Notes: generated by a model from the letters alone, not told the origin. 42,392 bases of DNA from RGIG7213 sp045544195 (GCA_045544195.1 JAZPYO010000005.1:1-42392); one strand, 5' to 3'; counted from the stretch's first letter, positions 7,906-15,132 are shown. Translations and numbers: made by a program.

Positions 7906-8367
7906 TCACTTTCCGAGCTGCTCGGCGTTGTAGCTTTCGCACAGAAGATTCATTGCCGTGCAGAGCTTATGAAAATATATGTACGGCCCTACGAGAATAA
8001 GCGAGCCGAAAATAAACCATCCCCAGAAATCCCCCGTTCCGAAATCATAGTCAATATCACGCTCGGATAACGCCTCTTCAATACGGCTTGCAATACCGTG
8101 ATGCCAGACGTCAACCACAATAGAAAAGGTAAATAAGGATAAAACGTGCACAAAAAGATAGTTCATCGTTTTTCCGCCGTCACGTTTCGGGGCAACTTTA
8201 TCAATGTCAAACGAAAAAGGAATAAAGAAAAGTATGGAGTACAGTCCAAGCGTTAAAATATTGAAAAGCATCAAAGTCCACATTTTACGGTCGGTTTTCA
8301 ACATTGCGGGCTTGTATGCCTTTTCCTTTCGTTGTGCTTCATAGTCATACTTATCATAGCTTGCCAT
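7906..8367 (-). CDS. DUF4234-family membrane protein
   Basis: 153 residues. After a charged N-terminus, residues 28-50 read MWTLMLFNILTLGLYSILFF, the DUF4234 signature of a helix with TLGLY. Two further membrane segments follow (about 80-100 and 118-135). An IDYDFGTGDFWGW motif precedes the last one. Function is unknown. The family is common in Firmicutes. GGAGAGG precedes the ATG, and the gene is the first of a three-gene operon with its own promoter (8416-8444). Confidence 0.75.
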   Translation of the reverse strand: MASYDKYDYEAQRKEKAYKPAMLKTDRKMWTLMLFNILTLGLYSILFFIPFSFDIDKVAPKRDGGKTMNYLFVHVLSLFTFSIVVDVWHHGIASRIEEALSERDIDYDFGTGDFWGWFIFGSLILVGPYIYFHKLCTAMNLLCESYNAEQLGK

Positions 8368-8415
8368 TTTCCTCTCCTTTCATATAAAAGAATACGTTTT
8401 TGTATTACCGATCAT

Positions 8416-8444
8416 ATTATACCGTACATTGCGTCCGTTTGCAA
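8416..8444 (-). promoter_or_regulatory. Promoter of the DUF4234 / GH71-GH99-like operon
   Basis: TTGCAA (8439-8444), 17-nt spacer, TATAAT (8416-8421) on the minus strand, about 50 nt before the start at 8367. Confidence 0.6.
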
Positions 8445-8469
8445 TACCGAAGCGGTCATATATTTCTCT

Positions 8470-8946
8470 TTATTTTTCTATATATTCCCCGATAAATTCT
8501 GACCACGGAGCTTTTCCGCAATAATCGGAGTGATCGTATTTGTGTCGCCCTTGACCGTCACTGCCGATGGCATAAGAGTACGAGCCTCCCTCAGCAATAA
8601 TATCATAACCGCCATCTGAATAAACTATGGCAATAATATATCCATCGTAATCACATCCGCCATCCATAGGAATTGGCAAAAAGACTGTTTCTTTCTCAAA
8701 ATCGAGGGCGCAAAGTGCATCCAAAAATCCCGCGTGATGCTCAGAGGCCAAAACCGTAACAGGCTCATTGCTTTTCAAAAAACCCGAAATATCTCCTTCG
8801 TAATATGCGCGCTCGGGCTTGTAGATCTCTATAGACCGAATATTAGCCCTGTCTTGCGAAAGCTCCAATTCTTTTTTTATGTCAGCGCAAGAAGCAAAAC
8901 AGAAAACCAAAGCCAAGCTAATAAATAATATAATTCCCTTTTTCAT
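8470..8946 (-). CDS. Small hypothetical lipoprotein
   Basis: 158 residues with a lipoprotein signal peptide (VFCFASC, Cys about residue 20). The mature part is acidic and rich in Tyr, Gly and Asp, including DGGCDYDGYIIAIVYSDGGY, which suggests a small beta-rich extracellular domain. No family is recognised. The gene stands alone. Its promoter and leader (8970-8998 and AGAAAGGCGGTGGA) are almost identical to those of the membrane-protein gene at 10935-11363, and both are preceded by a hairpin array, so the two loci share a duplicated upstream cassette. Confidence 0.75.
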   Translation of the reverse strand: MKKGIILFISLALVFCFASCADIKKELELSQDRANIRSIEIYKPERAYYEGDISGFLKSNEPVTVLASEHHAGFLDALCALDFEKETVFLPIPMDGGCDYDGYIIAIVYSDGGYDIIAEGGSYSYAIGSDGQGRHKYDHSDYCGKAPWSEFIGEYIEK

Positions 8947-8969
8947 ATTTCCACCGCCTTTCTGATTTT

Positions 8970-8998
8970 ATTATATCACAGCTTTCGGTGTTTTTCAA
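8970..8998 (-). promoter_or_regulatory. Promoter of the small lipoprotein gene
   Basis: TTGAAA (8993-8998), 17-nt spacer, TATAAT (8970-8975) on the minus strand. The downstream leader ATCAGAAAGGCGGTGGA is repeated at 11367-11383. Confidence 0.7.
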
Positions 8999-9018
8999 GA
9001 CACGAGGGGGAAGTTTTG

Positions 9019-9161
9019 AATGAAGCATTCGCCTTCGGCGAATATGAAGCAGAAGCCTTTGCTTCGCAAACATGAAGCAAAGCGCGGTGTTACCTTTCCG
9101 TGTGGCGAAGCCACACTTCACAGGGCGAAGCCCTGCTTCTTGCATCGCAGGTGCGCCTCAT
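9019..9161. repeat. Mirror-symmetric hairpin array 1
   Basis: Short perfect hairpins with mostly 3-nt loops: ATTCGCC-TTC-GGCGAAT (9027-9043), TTTGC-TTC-GCAAA (9058-9070), TGTGGC-GAA-GCCACA (9101-9115), CAGGGC-GAA-GCCCTG (9121-9135) and GCATC-GCA-GGTGC (9142-9154, one wobble). In the left half they are separated by ATGAAGC; in the right half by CTTCA(C/T) and GCCTCAT, variants of its reverse complement GCTTCAT. The switch occurs at a core GCGGTGTTACCTTTCCG (about 9082-9100). Compare array 2 at 11421-11587. Confidence 0.7.
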
Positions 9162-9185
9162 TTCCAAAACGAAAAAGATGCCAGA

Positions 9186-10607
9186 TTATTTTGTGTACTC
9201 TATTTGATATTCCACTAATTTCATTGTATTGCTCTCGGCGTTGTATAGAACGTTGATAAACACATATGTTCCGCTTGAACTCGGCAATTTGTTGAATTCT
9301 CCCGTGTCCTTGTTGTAGATGATATAGTAGTCGCCGGTTTGAATATCGCAGAAATACGAGGTGATACCAACCATATCATTGGGAATATCGGATATCCACT
9401 TTGCGTCATTTGAAATGTTTTTCTCAAATTGCTCCACAGCGGTATCGTCAAAGTAAATATCGCTCGTTGAATAAATATATCCGCGAGGAACAGATTGCGT
9501 TCCTTTTGTCCAATCCTGCGTGTTGATACGCGAATGCGTCGGAATATCAATATTCAACATTTGCTCCGTATTGACGATCGGCTGCTCGCCGTGTGAATAG
9601 ATATCAGAAAAAATGAAGGCAAACGATCCGTAAATGCAGAGTAGTGATGCCATGATAATGCCCACGATCACGTTCTTTTTATACTTGTATCCTTTTTTCT
9701 TTAAGTAGAAGCCGAACACAATAGAGGCAATTGGAACAGGAAGGAACAAAAAGAATACCCACATATTCTCCGCCATTGCTTGATTGATTCCGGATAATAT
9801 AGCAACACCGATCAATGCCCCATATATCGTGCAAATGGAAAGAACGAAAAGAAGAATGGAGATGATTTTTAATTTATCATTGGGCTTTTTTGCTTCAACC
9901 TTGTTTGGTGTATTATTGCAAAAAGTAATGAAAGTTGATTCGGGAATCAAAACATCTTTTTTAATAATATAGCTTTGATCTGCGATCTGCAAAACAAGAT
10001 AGTTTCCAAAAGAGTGGATTTTTTCAATGTCATCAAAGTATATTTTCAGCGTCTTTGTGACTTCCTCGTTTTTGGAAATGTTCAGTATAAAATAGCCTTC
10101 AAATATTTCATAAGAATAGGTGCTCTCCAAAATTCTGCTTTCACTGGTTTTCCACGCTTTGCTATAAGCGAAATAACCTTTGATATGAGAAATCACACCG
10201 ACCAGAAAATAGCCTAAAAGTAAACCTATAATAGTATCGTTCGCTCCTGCTGCGGCAAGGAAAACAAAAAGGACGATGCAAGCAAGCGTGAAAATTATCG
10301 CGCGTTTTATAAGCGGAAAACGGGCTTTTTTGAAGACCTCTTGCAAATCTGATTTTTCATATTTGAAAACGTACGATTCATTCGGTTCGTTCTTATTTTC
10401 CTCTATCGGCTCAGCTTCGCTCAAAATATCATCTATGGAAACCGAGAAAAATTCCTTGAGTCGAATCAAATTATCAACGGTAGGTAATGTCTTATCCATT
10501 TCCCAAAGGCTGACAGTCTGACGGCTAACGAGCATTTTTTGACCGAGTTCTTCTTGAGATAGCCCGATCTTTTTTCTGTAATACTGTATTTTTTCACCAA
10601 CGGTCAT
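9186..10607 (-). CDS. XRE-family regulator fused to a multi-pass membrane domain
   Basis: 473 residues from ATG at 10605-10607; AAGGAG lies 7 nt upstream and would be coding in the longer frame that starts at 10625. Residues 1-65 are a Cro/C1 helix-turn-helix (LSQEELGQKMLVSRQTVSLWE). A linker leads to about five membrane helices: two near residues 100-145, and others near 250, 285 and 315. The last 140 residues are soluble (MLNIDIPTHSRINTQDW) and could be an extracytoplasmic sensing domain. The layout suggests a membrane-tethered regulator. A palindrome TACTTGAC-CGT-GTCAAGTA just upstream of its own promoter is a good autoregulatory operator candidate. No target gene is adjacent on the same strand within 320 bp. 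Confidence 0.82.
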   Translation of the reverse strand: MTVGEKIQYYRKKIGLSQEELGQKMLVSRQTVSLWEMDKTLPTVDNLIRLKEFFSVSIDDILSEAEPIEENKNEPNESYVFKYEKSDLQEVFKKARFPLIKRAIIFTLACIVLFVFLAAAGANDTIIGLLLGYFLVGVISHIKGYFAYSKAWKTSESRILESTYSYEIFEGYFILNISKNEEVTKTLKIYFDDIEKIHSFGNYLVLQIADQSYIIKKDVLIPESTFITFCNNTPNKVEAKKPNDKLKIISILLFVLSICTIYGALIGVAILSGINQAMAENMWVFFLFLPVPIASIVFGFYLKKKGYKYKKNVIVGIIMASLLCIYGSFAFIFSDIYSHGEQPIVNTEQMLNIDIPTHSRINTQDWTKGTQSVPRGYIYSTSDIYFDDTAVEQFEKNISNDAKWISDIPNDMVGITSYFCDIQTGDYYIIYNKDTGEFNKLPSSSGTYVFINVLYNAESNTMKLVEYQIEYTK

Positions 10608-10633
10608 ATATTTCTCTCCTTTCAATTGCCGCC

Positions 10634-10662
10634 ATCATATCACAAGAGAGCAAAAATGTAAA
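10634..10662 (-). promoter_or_regulatory. Promoter of the XRE-membrane regulator
   Basis: TTTACA (10657-10662), 17-nt spacer, TATGAT (10634-10639) on the minus strand, about 27 nt before the start codon. Confidence 0.6.
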
Positions 10663-10670
10663 GAATATCG

Positions 10671-10689
10671 TACTTGACCGTGTCAAGTA
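10671..10689. promoter_or_regulatory. Candidate operator palindrome upstream of the XRE-membrane regulator
   Basis: TACTTGAC-CGT-GTCAAGTA has perfect 8-bp arms and begins 9 bp upstream of the -35 box. Its size and position fit a dimeric XRE repressor or activator. Confidence 0.5.
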
Positions 10690-10717
10690 GCACTTGCATC
10701 CCCATTTTTCTCTTTGT

Positions 10718-10763
10718 TAAAGGTTCACTTCCGCTCCCTTGCTCAAAATGCCGATTGGCATCT
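10718..10763. repeat. 46-bp dispersed repeat, copy 1
   Basis: Aligns with 27142-27187 in the same orientation at about 90 percent identity by eye (TAAAGGTTCACTTCC at the start, TTGGCATCT at the end). It lies in the intergenic stretch 10690-10930, which otherwise holds only short repeats and hairpins. Confidence 0.6.
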
Positions 10764-10826
10764 ATCAATTAAAATGCTTTTCGCCAAAGCGAAACTTATT
10801 ACCTCTTACCTTTTACTTATTACCTT

Positions 10827-10904
10827 CCAAAAAATCCTGCCATTTTAGGTAAGAGTGAAGAGGCAAGAGGTAAAAATCCCGCACTTTCGTGCAGGATTTT
10901 TTGG
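10827..10904. repeat. Long-range inverted repeat overlapping a terminator
   Basis: CCAAAAAATCCTGC (10827-10840) is exactly complementary to 10891-10904. The right arm also forms the local terminator hairpin at 10873-10900, so two alternative folds are possible. Confidence 0.55.
10873..10900 (-). terminator. Terminator of the membrane-protein gene at 10935-11363
   Basis: Arms 10873-10884 and 10889-10900 form a 12-bp stem with one mismatch and a 4-nt TTTC loop. The minus strand continues with Ts and the hairpin lies about 35 nt after the stop codon. Confidence 0.6.
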
Positions 10905-10927
10905 CTCGTCTTGACAAAAAAGATGCC
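10901..10927 (+). repeat. 27-bp direct repeat outside the mobile element, left copy
   Basis: TTGGCTCGTCTTGACAAAAA followed by AGATGCC matches 25185-25211 at 26 of 27 positions in the same orientation. It ends in the 11-mer AAAAAGATGCC that recurs through the window. Confidence 0.65.
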
Positions 10928-10934
10928 TCTTAAA

Positions 10935-11363
10935 TTATTGATTAATTTCCGACAGATTTGTAACCACAAGTTTGCCAAGATCATTTTTTTCAAAAATTAT
11001 TTCGTATTCGTCTTTGCTGATCTTAACATTAAATTTTATCATATCTATTCCATCGGTGAATTCTTCAAGCGTGTCGGGAATGTTAGGAACAAAGACTTCA
11101 ATGTACCTATCAAAAAAACCTCTTTCACCGCTTTCTGAATATGTGACCGAGTTGTCAAATTCAACAGAAATATCATCTCCGTACTTATTTAATATTTCAG
11201 AATTTGCTTTAATATATTTCTCTGCCATATCCCGATAAACATCAAAGTATTCCTGCCTCTTATTTTCGGCAGAAATTCCTTGCAACGCAAAGAAAACAGA
11301 TGCTCCAATAAAGCAAACAACAAGTACACCTATTAAAACAAATATAAATTTTTTATTTTTCAC
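10935..11363 (-). CDS. Hypothetical protein with N-terminal membrane anchor, GTG start
   Basis: 142 residues. One N-terminal hydrophobic helix (about residues 5-28) is followed by a charged soluble domain (VEFDNSVTYSESGERGFFDRY, IKFNVKISKDEYEIIF) that looks beta-rich; it is probably extracytoplasmic. The start codon is GTG (11361-11363) behind GGTGGAG, within a leader almost identical to that of the gene at 8470-8946. Function is unknown. Confidence 0.7.
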   Translation of the reverse strand: MKNKKFIFVLIGVLVVCFIGASVFFALQGISAENKRQEYFDVYRDMAEKYIKANSEILNKYGDDISVEFDNSVTYSESGERGFFDRYIEVFVPNIPDTLEEFTDGIDMIKFNVKISKDEYEIIFEKNDLGKLVVTNLSEINQ

Positions 11364-11386
11364 GGCTCCACCGCCTTTCTGATATT

Positions 11387-11415
11387 ATTATAGCATACTT
11401 TGGGGCAGATTGCAA
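11387..11415 (-). promoter_or_regulatory. Promoter of the GTG-start membrane-anchored protein
   Basis: TTGCAA (11410-11415), 17-nt spacer, TATAAT (11387-11392) on the minus strand; the leader repeats that of the gene at 8470-8946. Confidence 0.65.
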
Positions 11416-11420
11416 GAAGA

Positions 11421-11587
11421 AATGAAGCATTCGCTTCGCGAATATGAAGCAGAAGCCTTACGGCTTCTATGAAGCGGCGGCGTTGCCGCCATGAAGCGAA
11501 GCGCACACTAACTTTTCCGTGAGATGAAGGCTCGCTTCATAGGGCGAAGCCATGCTTCATTCTTCATGCACCGCAGGTGCGCTTCAT
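11421..11587. repeat. Mirror-symmetric hairpin array 2
   Basis: Left half: ATTCGC-TTC-GCGAAT (11429-11443), AGAAGCC-TTAC-GGCTTCT (11451-11468) and GGCGGC-GTT-GCCGCC (11476-11490), each preceded by ATGAAGC. Core: about 11498-11523 (GCGCACACTAACTTTTCCG). Right half: ATGAAG-GCTCG-CTTCAT (11524-11540), GGC-GAA-GCC (11543-11551) and GCACC-GCA-GGTGC (11568-11580), separated by GCTTCAT, the reverse complement of the left spacer. It occupies most of the 11364-11692 interval. Confidence 0.75.
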
Positions 11588-11589
11588 TT

Positions 11590-11635
11590 CCAAAACAAAA
11601 AGCACTTCTTACGCTACTTCTCATAAGGATGTTTT
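11590..11635. repeat. Left member of an interrupted 42-bp inverted repeat flanking the mobile element
   Basis: CCAAAACAAAAAGCACTTC, then 4 variable bases, then a 23-base block ending AAGGATGTTTT. The same two blocks occur in reverse complement at 25141-25188, separated there by 6 bases. The recombinase gene ends 58 nt further in, so this marks, or lies next to, the left end of the element. Confidence 0.65.
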
Positions 11636-11658
11636 AGCGTAAGGCGGTGTCCCGGAGT

Positions 11659-11686
11659 AGGACGGACAGTTTAAGCTGTCCGTCCT
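11659..11686 (-). terminator. Hairpin after the recombinase gene
   Basis: Perfect 11-bp stem AGGACGGACAG / CTGTCCGTCCT with a 6-nt loop, 6 nt beyond the recombinase stop. No T run follows on the minus strand, so it may protect the transcript end rather than terminate. Confidence 0.5.
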
Positions 11687-11692
11687 TCCCTG

Positions 11693-13330
11693 TTATACTG
11701 CTTGTTTTGTTGGTTCTGCGGTTAATCTGCCGATATATCGGAAGTAGATGTCGATCTGCTGCTCCGATGTTTTGGACCATTTGCAATCGCGTTCGTGGAT
11801 CACTACTTTTGCTATAAAGACTCTGAGCACCTCGGGAGTCAGTTCTTTCAGATCCGTGTACTTGTTTGCAACATCTATGAACTTGTCCACATTGGTGGAC
11901 GCGGCTTTCAGTTCTTCTATCTCCGCTCGTAGCTTCGGAATCTGTTCTTGAATTTCACGTTGCTCAGCATTATACCCATCCGACAGCATTCTGAACTGCT
12001 CGTTCGTGATTTTACCGAGGACGTTATCCTCATAAAGTCTTTTGAACAAGGCATTCAGCGCTGTGTTACGCTTCTCCAATTTACTGAGTTCATTTGTTTT
12101 TGCGGTAAGCTCTCTTCGGTTTTCGGAGGAGCTTTTCTTGTTTATGAACTCAACAAATTCTTTTGTTTGAGCCCGCGCATAGTACGTTGCCTTTCGGATT
12201 TCCTCAAGGATGATTTCATCAAGCACAACTTCTTTAATGCTGTGAGGCGTACATTGCTCTTCGCCCATATGCTTACGGTAACGGCTGCAGATAAAGCTGT
12301 AGTTTTCCGGCTTGATGGTAGTGCCTCTAACAAAGTATAATTTGGAGCCGCAATCCGAACAGCACAGGAGTCCGTTGTATTTATTGAGATCCCCCATACT
12401 TGTTCTTCTGCGTTTACCTGCACGTACCTTTCGAACAATATCCCAAGTAGCCTGATCAATAATTGCTTCATGCGTGTTCTCGAAGCGAAGCCATTCGCTT
12501 TCGGGACGCTCAAGTTTTCGCTTGTCCTTATAAGAAGCAACCGTTGTTTTGCAGTTGACCGTGTGTCCGAGGTAGACTTCGTTGTCAAGAATTCCCGCAA
12601 CGGTTCTATCGTTCCATCCGTAGATATCTTCGGTATCGGTTATGCAACCATAATTTCCAATCTGACGATAACGATAAACGGTAGGCTTGAGAATTTTCTT
12701 CTCACGTAGAATATTCGCTATGATTCTCGGACCATTTCCGGCGGCGCATAAGTCAAAGATCATTCTTACTACAGGAGCGGTTTCTTCATCGATCAGCAGG
12801 TGACCTTTTACATCGGGATCCTTTTTGTATCCGTACGGGATCTGTGTGCTGACACGCTCGCCGCGTTCTGCTTTGGCTTTCACAACAGCACGGATCTTCT
12901 TGCTTGTATCTCTTGCAAACCATTCGTTGAAAAGATTCTTGAAGGGAGCGAATTCGTTGCCCTCGCTGTAAAGCGAATCGTAGTTGTCGTTGACGGCTAT
13001 ATACCGAACGTTCCATCTTGGAAAGAGCATCTCGGTGTAGTTGCCCACCTCGATATAGTTTCTGCCAAGACGGGACAGGTCTTTGGTGATGAGCGTGGTG
13101 ACTTTCCCTTGCTCCATCAATTCAAGGAGTCTTTGAAAATCCGGTCGGTTAAAGCTGAGACCCGAGTATCCGTCATCTACGAAGATTTGGATATTCTCAA
13201 ATCCGTTGTCCTTGGCATACTTTTCAAGAATAGCTCTTTGGTTTTGAATACTGTTGCTGTCGCCTTTGTTCTCATCTTCCTGAGAGAGTCTGCAATATAA
13301 TGCTGTGATTTTTTCTGTTTGGTTTGACAT
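11693..13330 (-). CDS. Large serine recombinase (element integrase)
   Basis: 545 residues. The resolvase catalytic domain holds the nucleophile Ser16 in YCRLSQED and the conserved DDGYSGLSFNRP and TKDLSRLGRNY motifs (about residues 52-95). It is followed by a recombinase domain (GYKKDPDVKGHLLIDEE, about residue 165), a zinc ribbon (CCSDCGSKL...C, about residues 320-360), a coiled coil (about residues 400-460) and a short C-terminal domain. This is the standard large serine recombinase layout for excision and integration of Clostridia mobile elements through covalent 5'-phosphoserine intermediates. AAGGAGG precedes the ATG. The gene reads toward the left end of the element, as is common. It looks intact. 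Confidence 0.95.
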   Translation of the reverse strand: MSNQTEKITALYCRLSQEDENKGDSNSIQNQRAILEKYAKDNGFENIQIFVDDGYSGLSFNRPDFQRLLELMEQGKVTTLITKDLSRLGRNYIEVGNYTEMLFPRWNVRYIAVNDNYDSLYSEGNEFAPFKNLFNEWFARDTSKKIRAVVKAKAERGERVSTQIPYGYKKDPDVKGHLLIDEETAPVVRMIFDLCAAGNGPRIIANILREKKILKPTVYRYRQIGNYGCITDTEDIYGWNDRTVAGILDNEVYLGHTVNCKTTVASYKDKRKLERPESEWLRFENTHEAIIDQATWDIVRKVRAGKRRRTSMGDLNKYNGLLCCSDCGSKLYFVRGTTIKPENYSFICSRYRKHMGEEQCTPHSIKEVVLDEIILEEIRKATYYARAQTKEFVEFINKKSSSENRRELTAKTNELSKLEKRNTALNALFKRLYEDNVLGKITNEQFRMLSDGYNAEQREIQEQIPKLRAEIEELKAASTNVDKFIDVANKYTDLKELTPEVLRVFIAKVVIHERDCKWSKTSEQQIDIYFRYIGRLTAEPTKQAV

Positions 13331-13447
13331 ATCATTTAACCTCCTTTGTCATGTCAAACCGATTGAGAGTGCTGGGGTGCAGTTATGGATTCTGCGCCAT
13401 CAGGATACTCCCAATCGGTGTCAATGTCCAGCGCGAATCGGAAAGAT
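13331..13447 (-). other. Structured leader of the recombinase gene
   Basis: Between the TnpW-like stop and the recombinase start, ACCGATTGAGAG (13358-13369) pairs with CTCCCAATCGGT (13408-13419) over 12 positions with one mismatch. The motif CACTCTCAATCGG recurs at the other end of the element (25109-25121). Short peptides can be read across it on the minus strand, but none is convincing. Confidence 0.4.
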
Positions 13448-13696
13448 TCAAGAAACTTTATCAATTTCTTTTTCCATAAGTCTTTTTAGTGCTTCATCGC
13501 TGTCTTTCGTTTCAATATCAAAAATAGAATTGACCTTGTACTTCATCCCGCCGATCACATACTCGGTGGTGGAAGTCAAGGTCTTTTCCTTTAGATGATT
13601 GGTTTGTCTTCTGCGAATGCTTGTGGCAACATCCTTTTCGTAATCGTTTCCGGATGGGATTCTAAAGTCCATATCTAATTCTTTTTCTTTTGTCAT
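13448..13696 (-). CDS. TnpW-like mobile-element protein
   Basis: 82 residues. The C-terminal half (EYVIGGMKYKVNSIFDIET followed by a Leu-rich tail KRLMEKEI) resembles the small TnpW-type proteins found beside recombinase and relaxase genes in Clostridia transposons. Their function is not established. GGAA precedes the start, and the gene lies between the relaxase and recombinase genes, 117 nt before the latter. Confidence 0.6.
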   Translation of the reverse strand: MTKEKELDMDFRIPSGNDYEKDVATSIRRRQTNHLKEKTLTSTTEYVIGGMKYKVNSIFDIETKDSDEALKRLMEKEIDKVS

Positions 13697-13764
13697 AGAG
13701 TTCCTTTCTCCAACATTTCGTTGGCAATAAAACAGAGCGTGAGTTGCAGATTTCTCACGCTCAT

Positions 13765-15132
13765 TTACATTCCGCCCATAACGGGGCCGTTGTATTTCTT
13801 TCGTTCTTTCCTCTGATGCATCGTGGTACTGTCTTCCACGGGAGCATCCTCGTCGATCAGATTACCGATACTGCCGACAAGATATAGCGTATCAGTTCCA
13901 ATAGAATCAGAGCTGCGGACGGAATCATAGAGATCAGAAACATCTTCCTGGTATGACGCTCCGTAGTCTCCTTCACCGAAGAGAGCTCTCTCGAAAAGCT
14001 CTCGCTCATCCTCCCAACCTGTTTCTCGGTATCCTTCATGGTCTGTTTGATGCTCTCGGTCAGTTCCTTCGCCGATACTTTCATTGCAGCTTGAAAATCT
14101 TCGGTAATCATTCTTGTCTGATCGGTGTACTCCGTCAGTACCTCCAACTGCTCGTCCAGATAATCCTTCAGTTCTTCCGCTGTAGTAAGTGTCGGAAGAG
14201 TATCCTTGATTTCTTTCAGCAACTGTACCTGCGCTTTCTGCGTAGAGATCATCGCCGTCCAGTTCGGTTCTGTCACCGTAACGCAGGGATGAACCTTTTC
14301 TGCGACGGTAAGCTGCTTCTGTGCCTCTGCTATAAAATTTTGCGCTGATCTGCGCTCGGTAGATAAACTCATATTCCATATTCTCCTTTAAATATTTTTT
14401 GTAGTGTAATTTGTTGTCCCGACAGGCTTTTCCTTCGGGAGTGGTATAGGTGATGTTTTTTCGTGTGTCCGTCCACTTGACACCGTATCCTTCCGCTTCC
14501 ATCAGCATTATAAAATGCTCCTTGGAAGAAGCGGTCTGCATCACGTTGCTGATCGTGGCTTCCAAACGAATCTTCCAGCTCTGTCCGTTTTCAGCACTGC
14601 GATATTCACGGTCAGACATTGGTTTTGCGCGCTCGCTTTTCGATGTGGGTTCAATAATCGACAATCCGTATTCACGGCAGATGTTATCCGAGACCTTCAT
14701 CAGCGCTTCTACATCCTTTTCGCTGATGTGAAACTTTTTGCCCGTTTCTGCGTTTACGCTATTCAGCACGAAATGAGAATGAATATGGTCGCGGTCACTA
14801 TGAGTGGATACTACGATTTCGTATCCTTGAAGCAACTTTGCTTCTTCTGCAAATCGTAACGCAATTTCGTGTGCAATCTGCGGTGAGATGTTTTCATCAA
14901 CCGAGAAGGACTGCACGAAGTGATAATACAATCGGCCGTCTGTTTCACCATAAAGCTTCTTTGTGTTATTGAATTCGGTGTAAGCGGACATCGGTGTGCA
15001 GTTAACTCCGCTCACATATTTGTTACCGTCGCAAGCAACGGTCTTCTTATCCTGCATCGTATACCGCAGGACGAAGAGCATACCTTTTGAGGTCTGCTGT
15101 GATTTGCTGTTGATGAAATGCAGTATTGCCAT
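13765..15132 (-). CDS. MOBP-type relaxase
   Basis: 455 residues. The relaxase nicks oriT and stays covalently attached to the transferred strand. The N-terminal 160 residues are a Relaxase (MobA/VirD2) domain: motif III is HSDRDHIHSHF, with metal-binding His116, His118 and His120, and Tyr residues near 69-70 and in the first 25 residues are nucleophile candidates. Residues about 165-250 remain ordered. From about residue 254 the sequence becomes Gly/Ser/Arg/Asp-rich and poorly structured, exactly where a second gene is encoded in another frame (13857-14372). The gene starts 2 nt after mobC. A helper conjugative element must supply the transfer channel, since none is encoded here. Confidence 0.9.
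   Translation of the reverse strand: MAILHFINSKSQQTSKGMLFVLRYTMQDKKTVACDGNKYVSGVNCTPMSAYTEFNNTKKLYGETDGRLYYHFVQSFSVDENISPQIAHEIALRFAEEAKLLQGYEIVVSTHSDRDHIHSHFVLNSVNAETGKKFHISEKDVEALMKVSDNICREYGLSIIEPTSKSERAKPMSDREYRSAENGQSWKIRLEATISNVMQTASSKEHFIMLMEAEGYGVKWTDTRKNITYTTPEGKACRDNKLHYKKYLKENMEYEFIYRAQISAKFYSRGTEAAYRRRKGSSLRYGDRTELDGDDLYAESAGTVAERNQGYSSDTYYSGRTEGLSGRAVGGTDGVHRSDKNDYRRFSSCNESIGEGTDREHQTDHEGYRETGWEDERELFERALFGEGDYGASYQEDVSDLYDSVRSSDSIGTDTLYLVGSIGNLIDEDAPVEDSTTMHQRKERKKYNGPVMGGM
13857..14372 (-). CDS. MobB-like coiled-coil membrane protein nested out of frame in the relaxase gene
   Basis: 171 residues lying entirely inside the relaxase gene in another frame (relaxase residues about 254-425). 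The ATG (14370-14372) has AAAGGAGA about 10 nt upstream. The product looks like a real protein: a long amphipathic coiled-coil region (about residues 30-140, with KAQVQLLKEIKDTLPTL and TESIKQTMKDTEKQVGRM) and a C-terminal membrane helix (FLISMIPSAALILLELI, about residues 148-168). ColE1-type plasmids have mobB nested in mobA in the same way, and MobB there is a membrane-associated helper of the relaxase. That role is inferred by analogy. The overlapping part of the relaxase has low complexity, as expected if this frame is the more constrained one. Confidence 0.7.
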   Translation of the reverse strand: MSLSTERRSAQNFIAEAQKQLTVAEKVHPCVTVTEPNWTAMISTQKAQVQLLKEIKDTLPTLTTAEELKDYLDEQLEVLTEYTDQTRMITEDFQAAMKVSAKELTESIKQTMKDTEKQVGRMSESFSRELSSVKETTERHTRKMFLISMIPSAALILLELIRYILSAVSVI

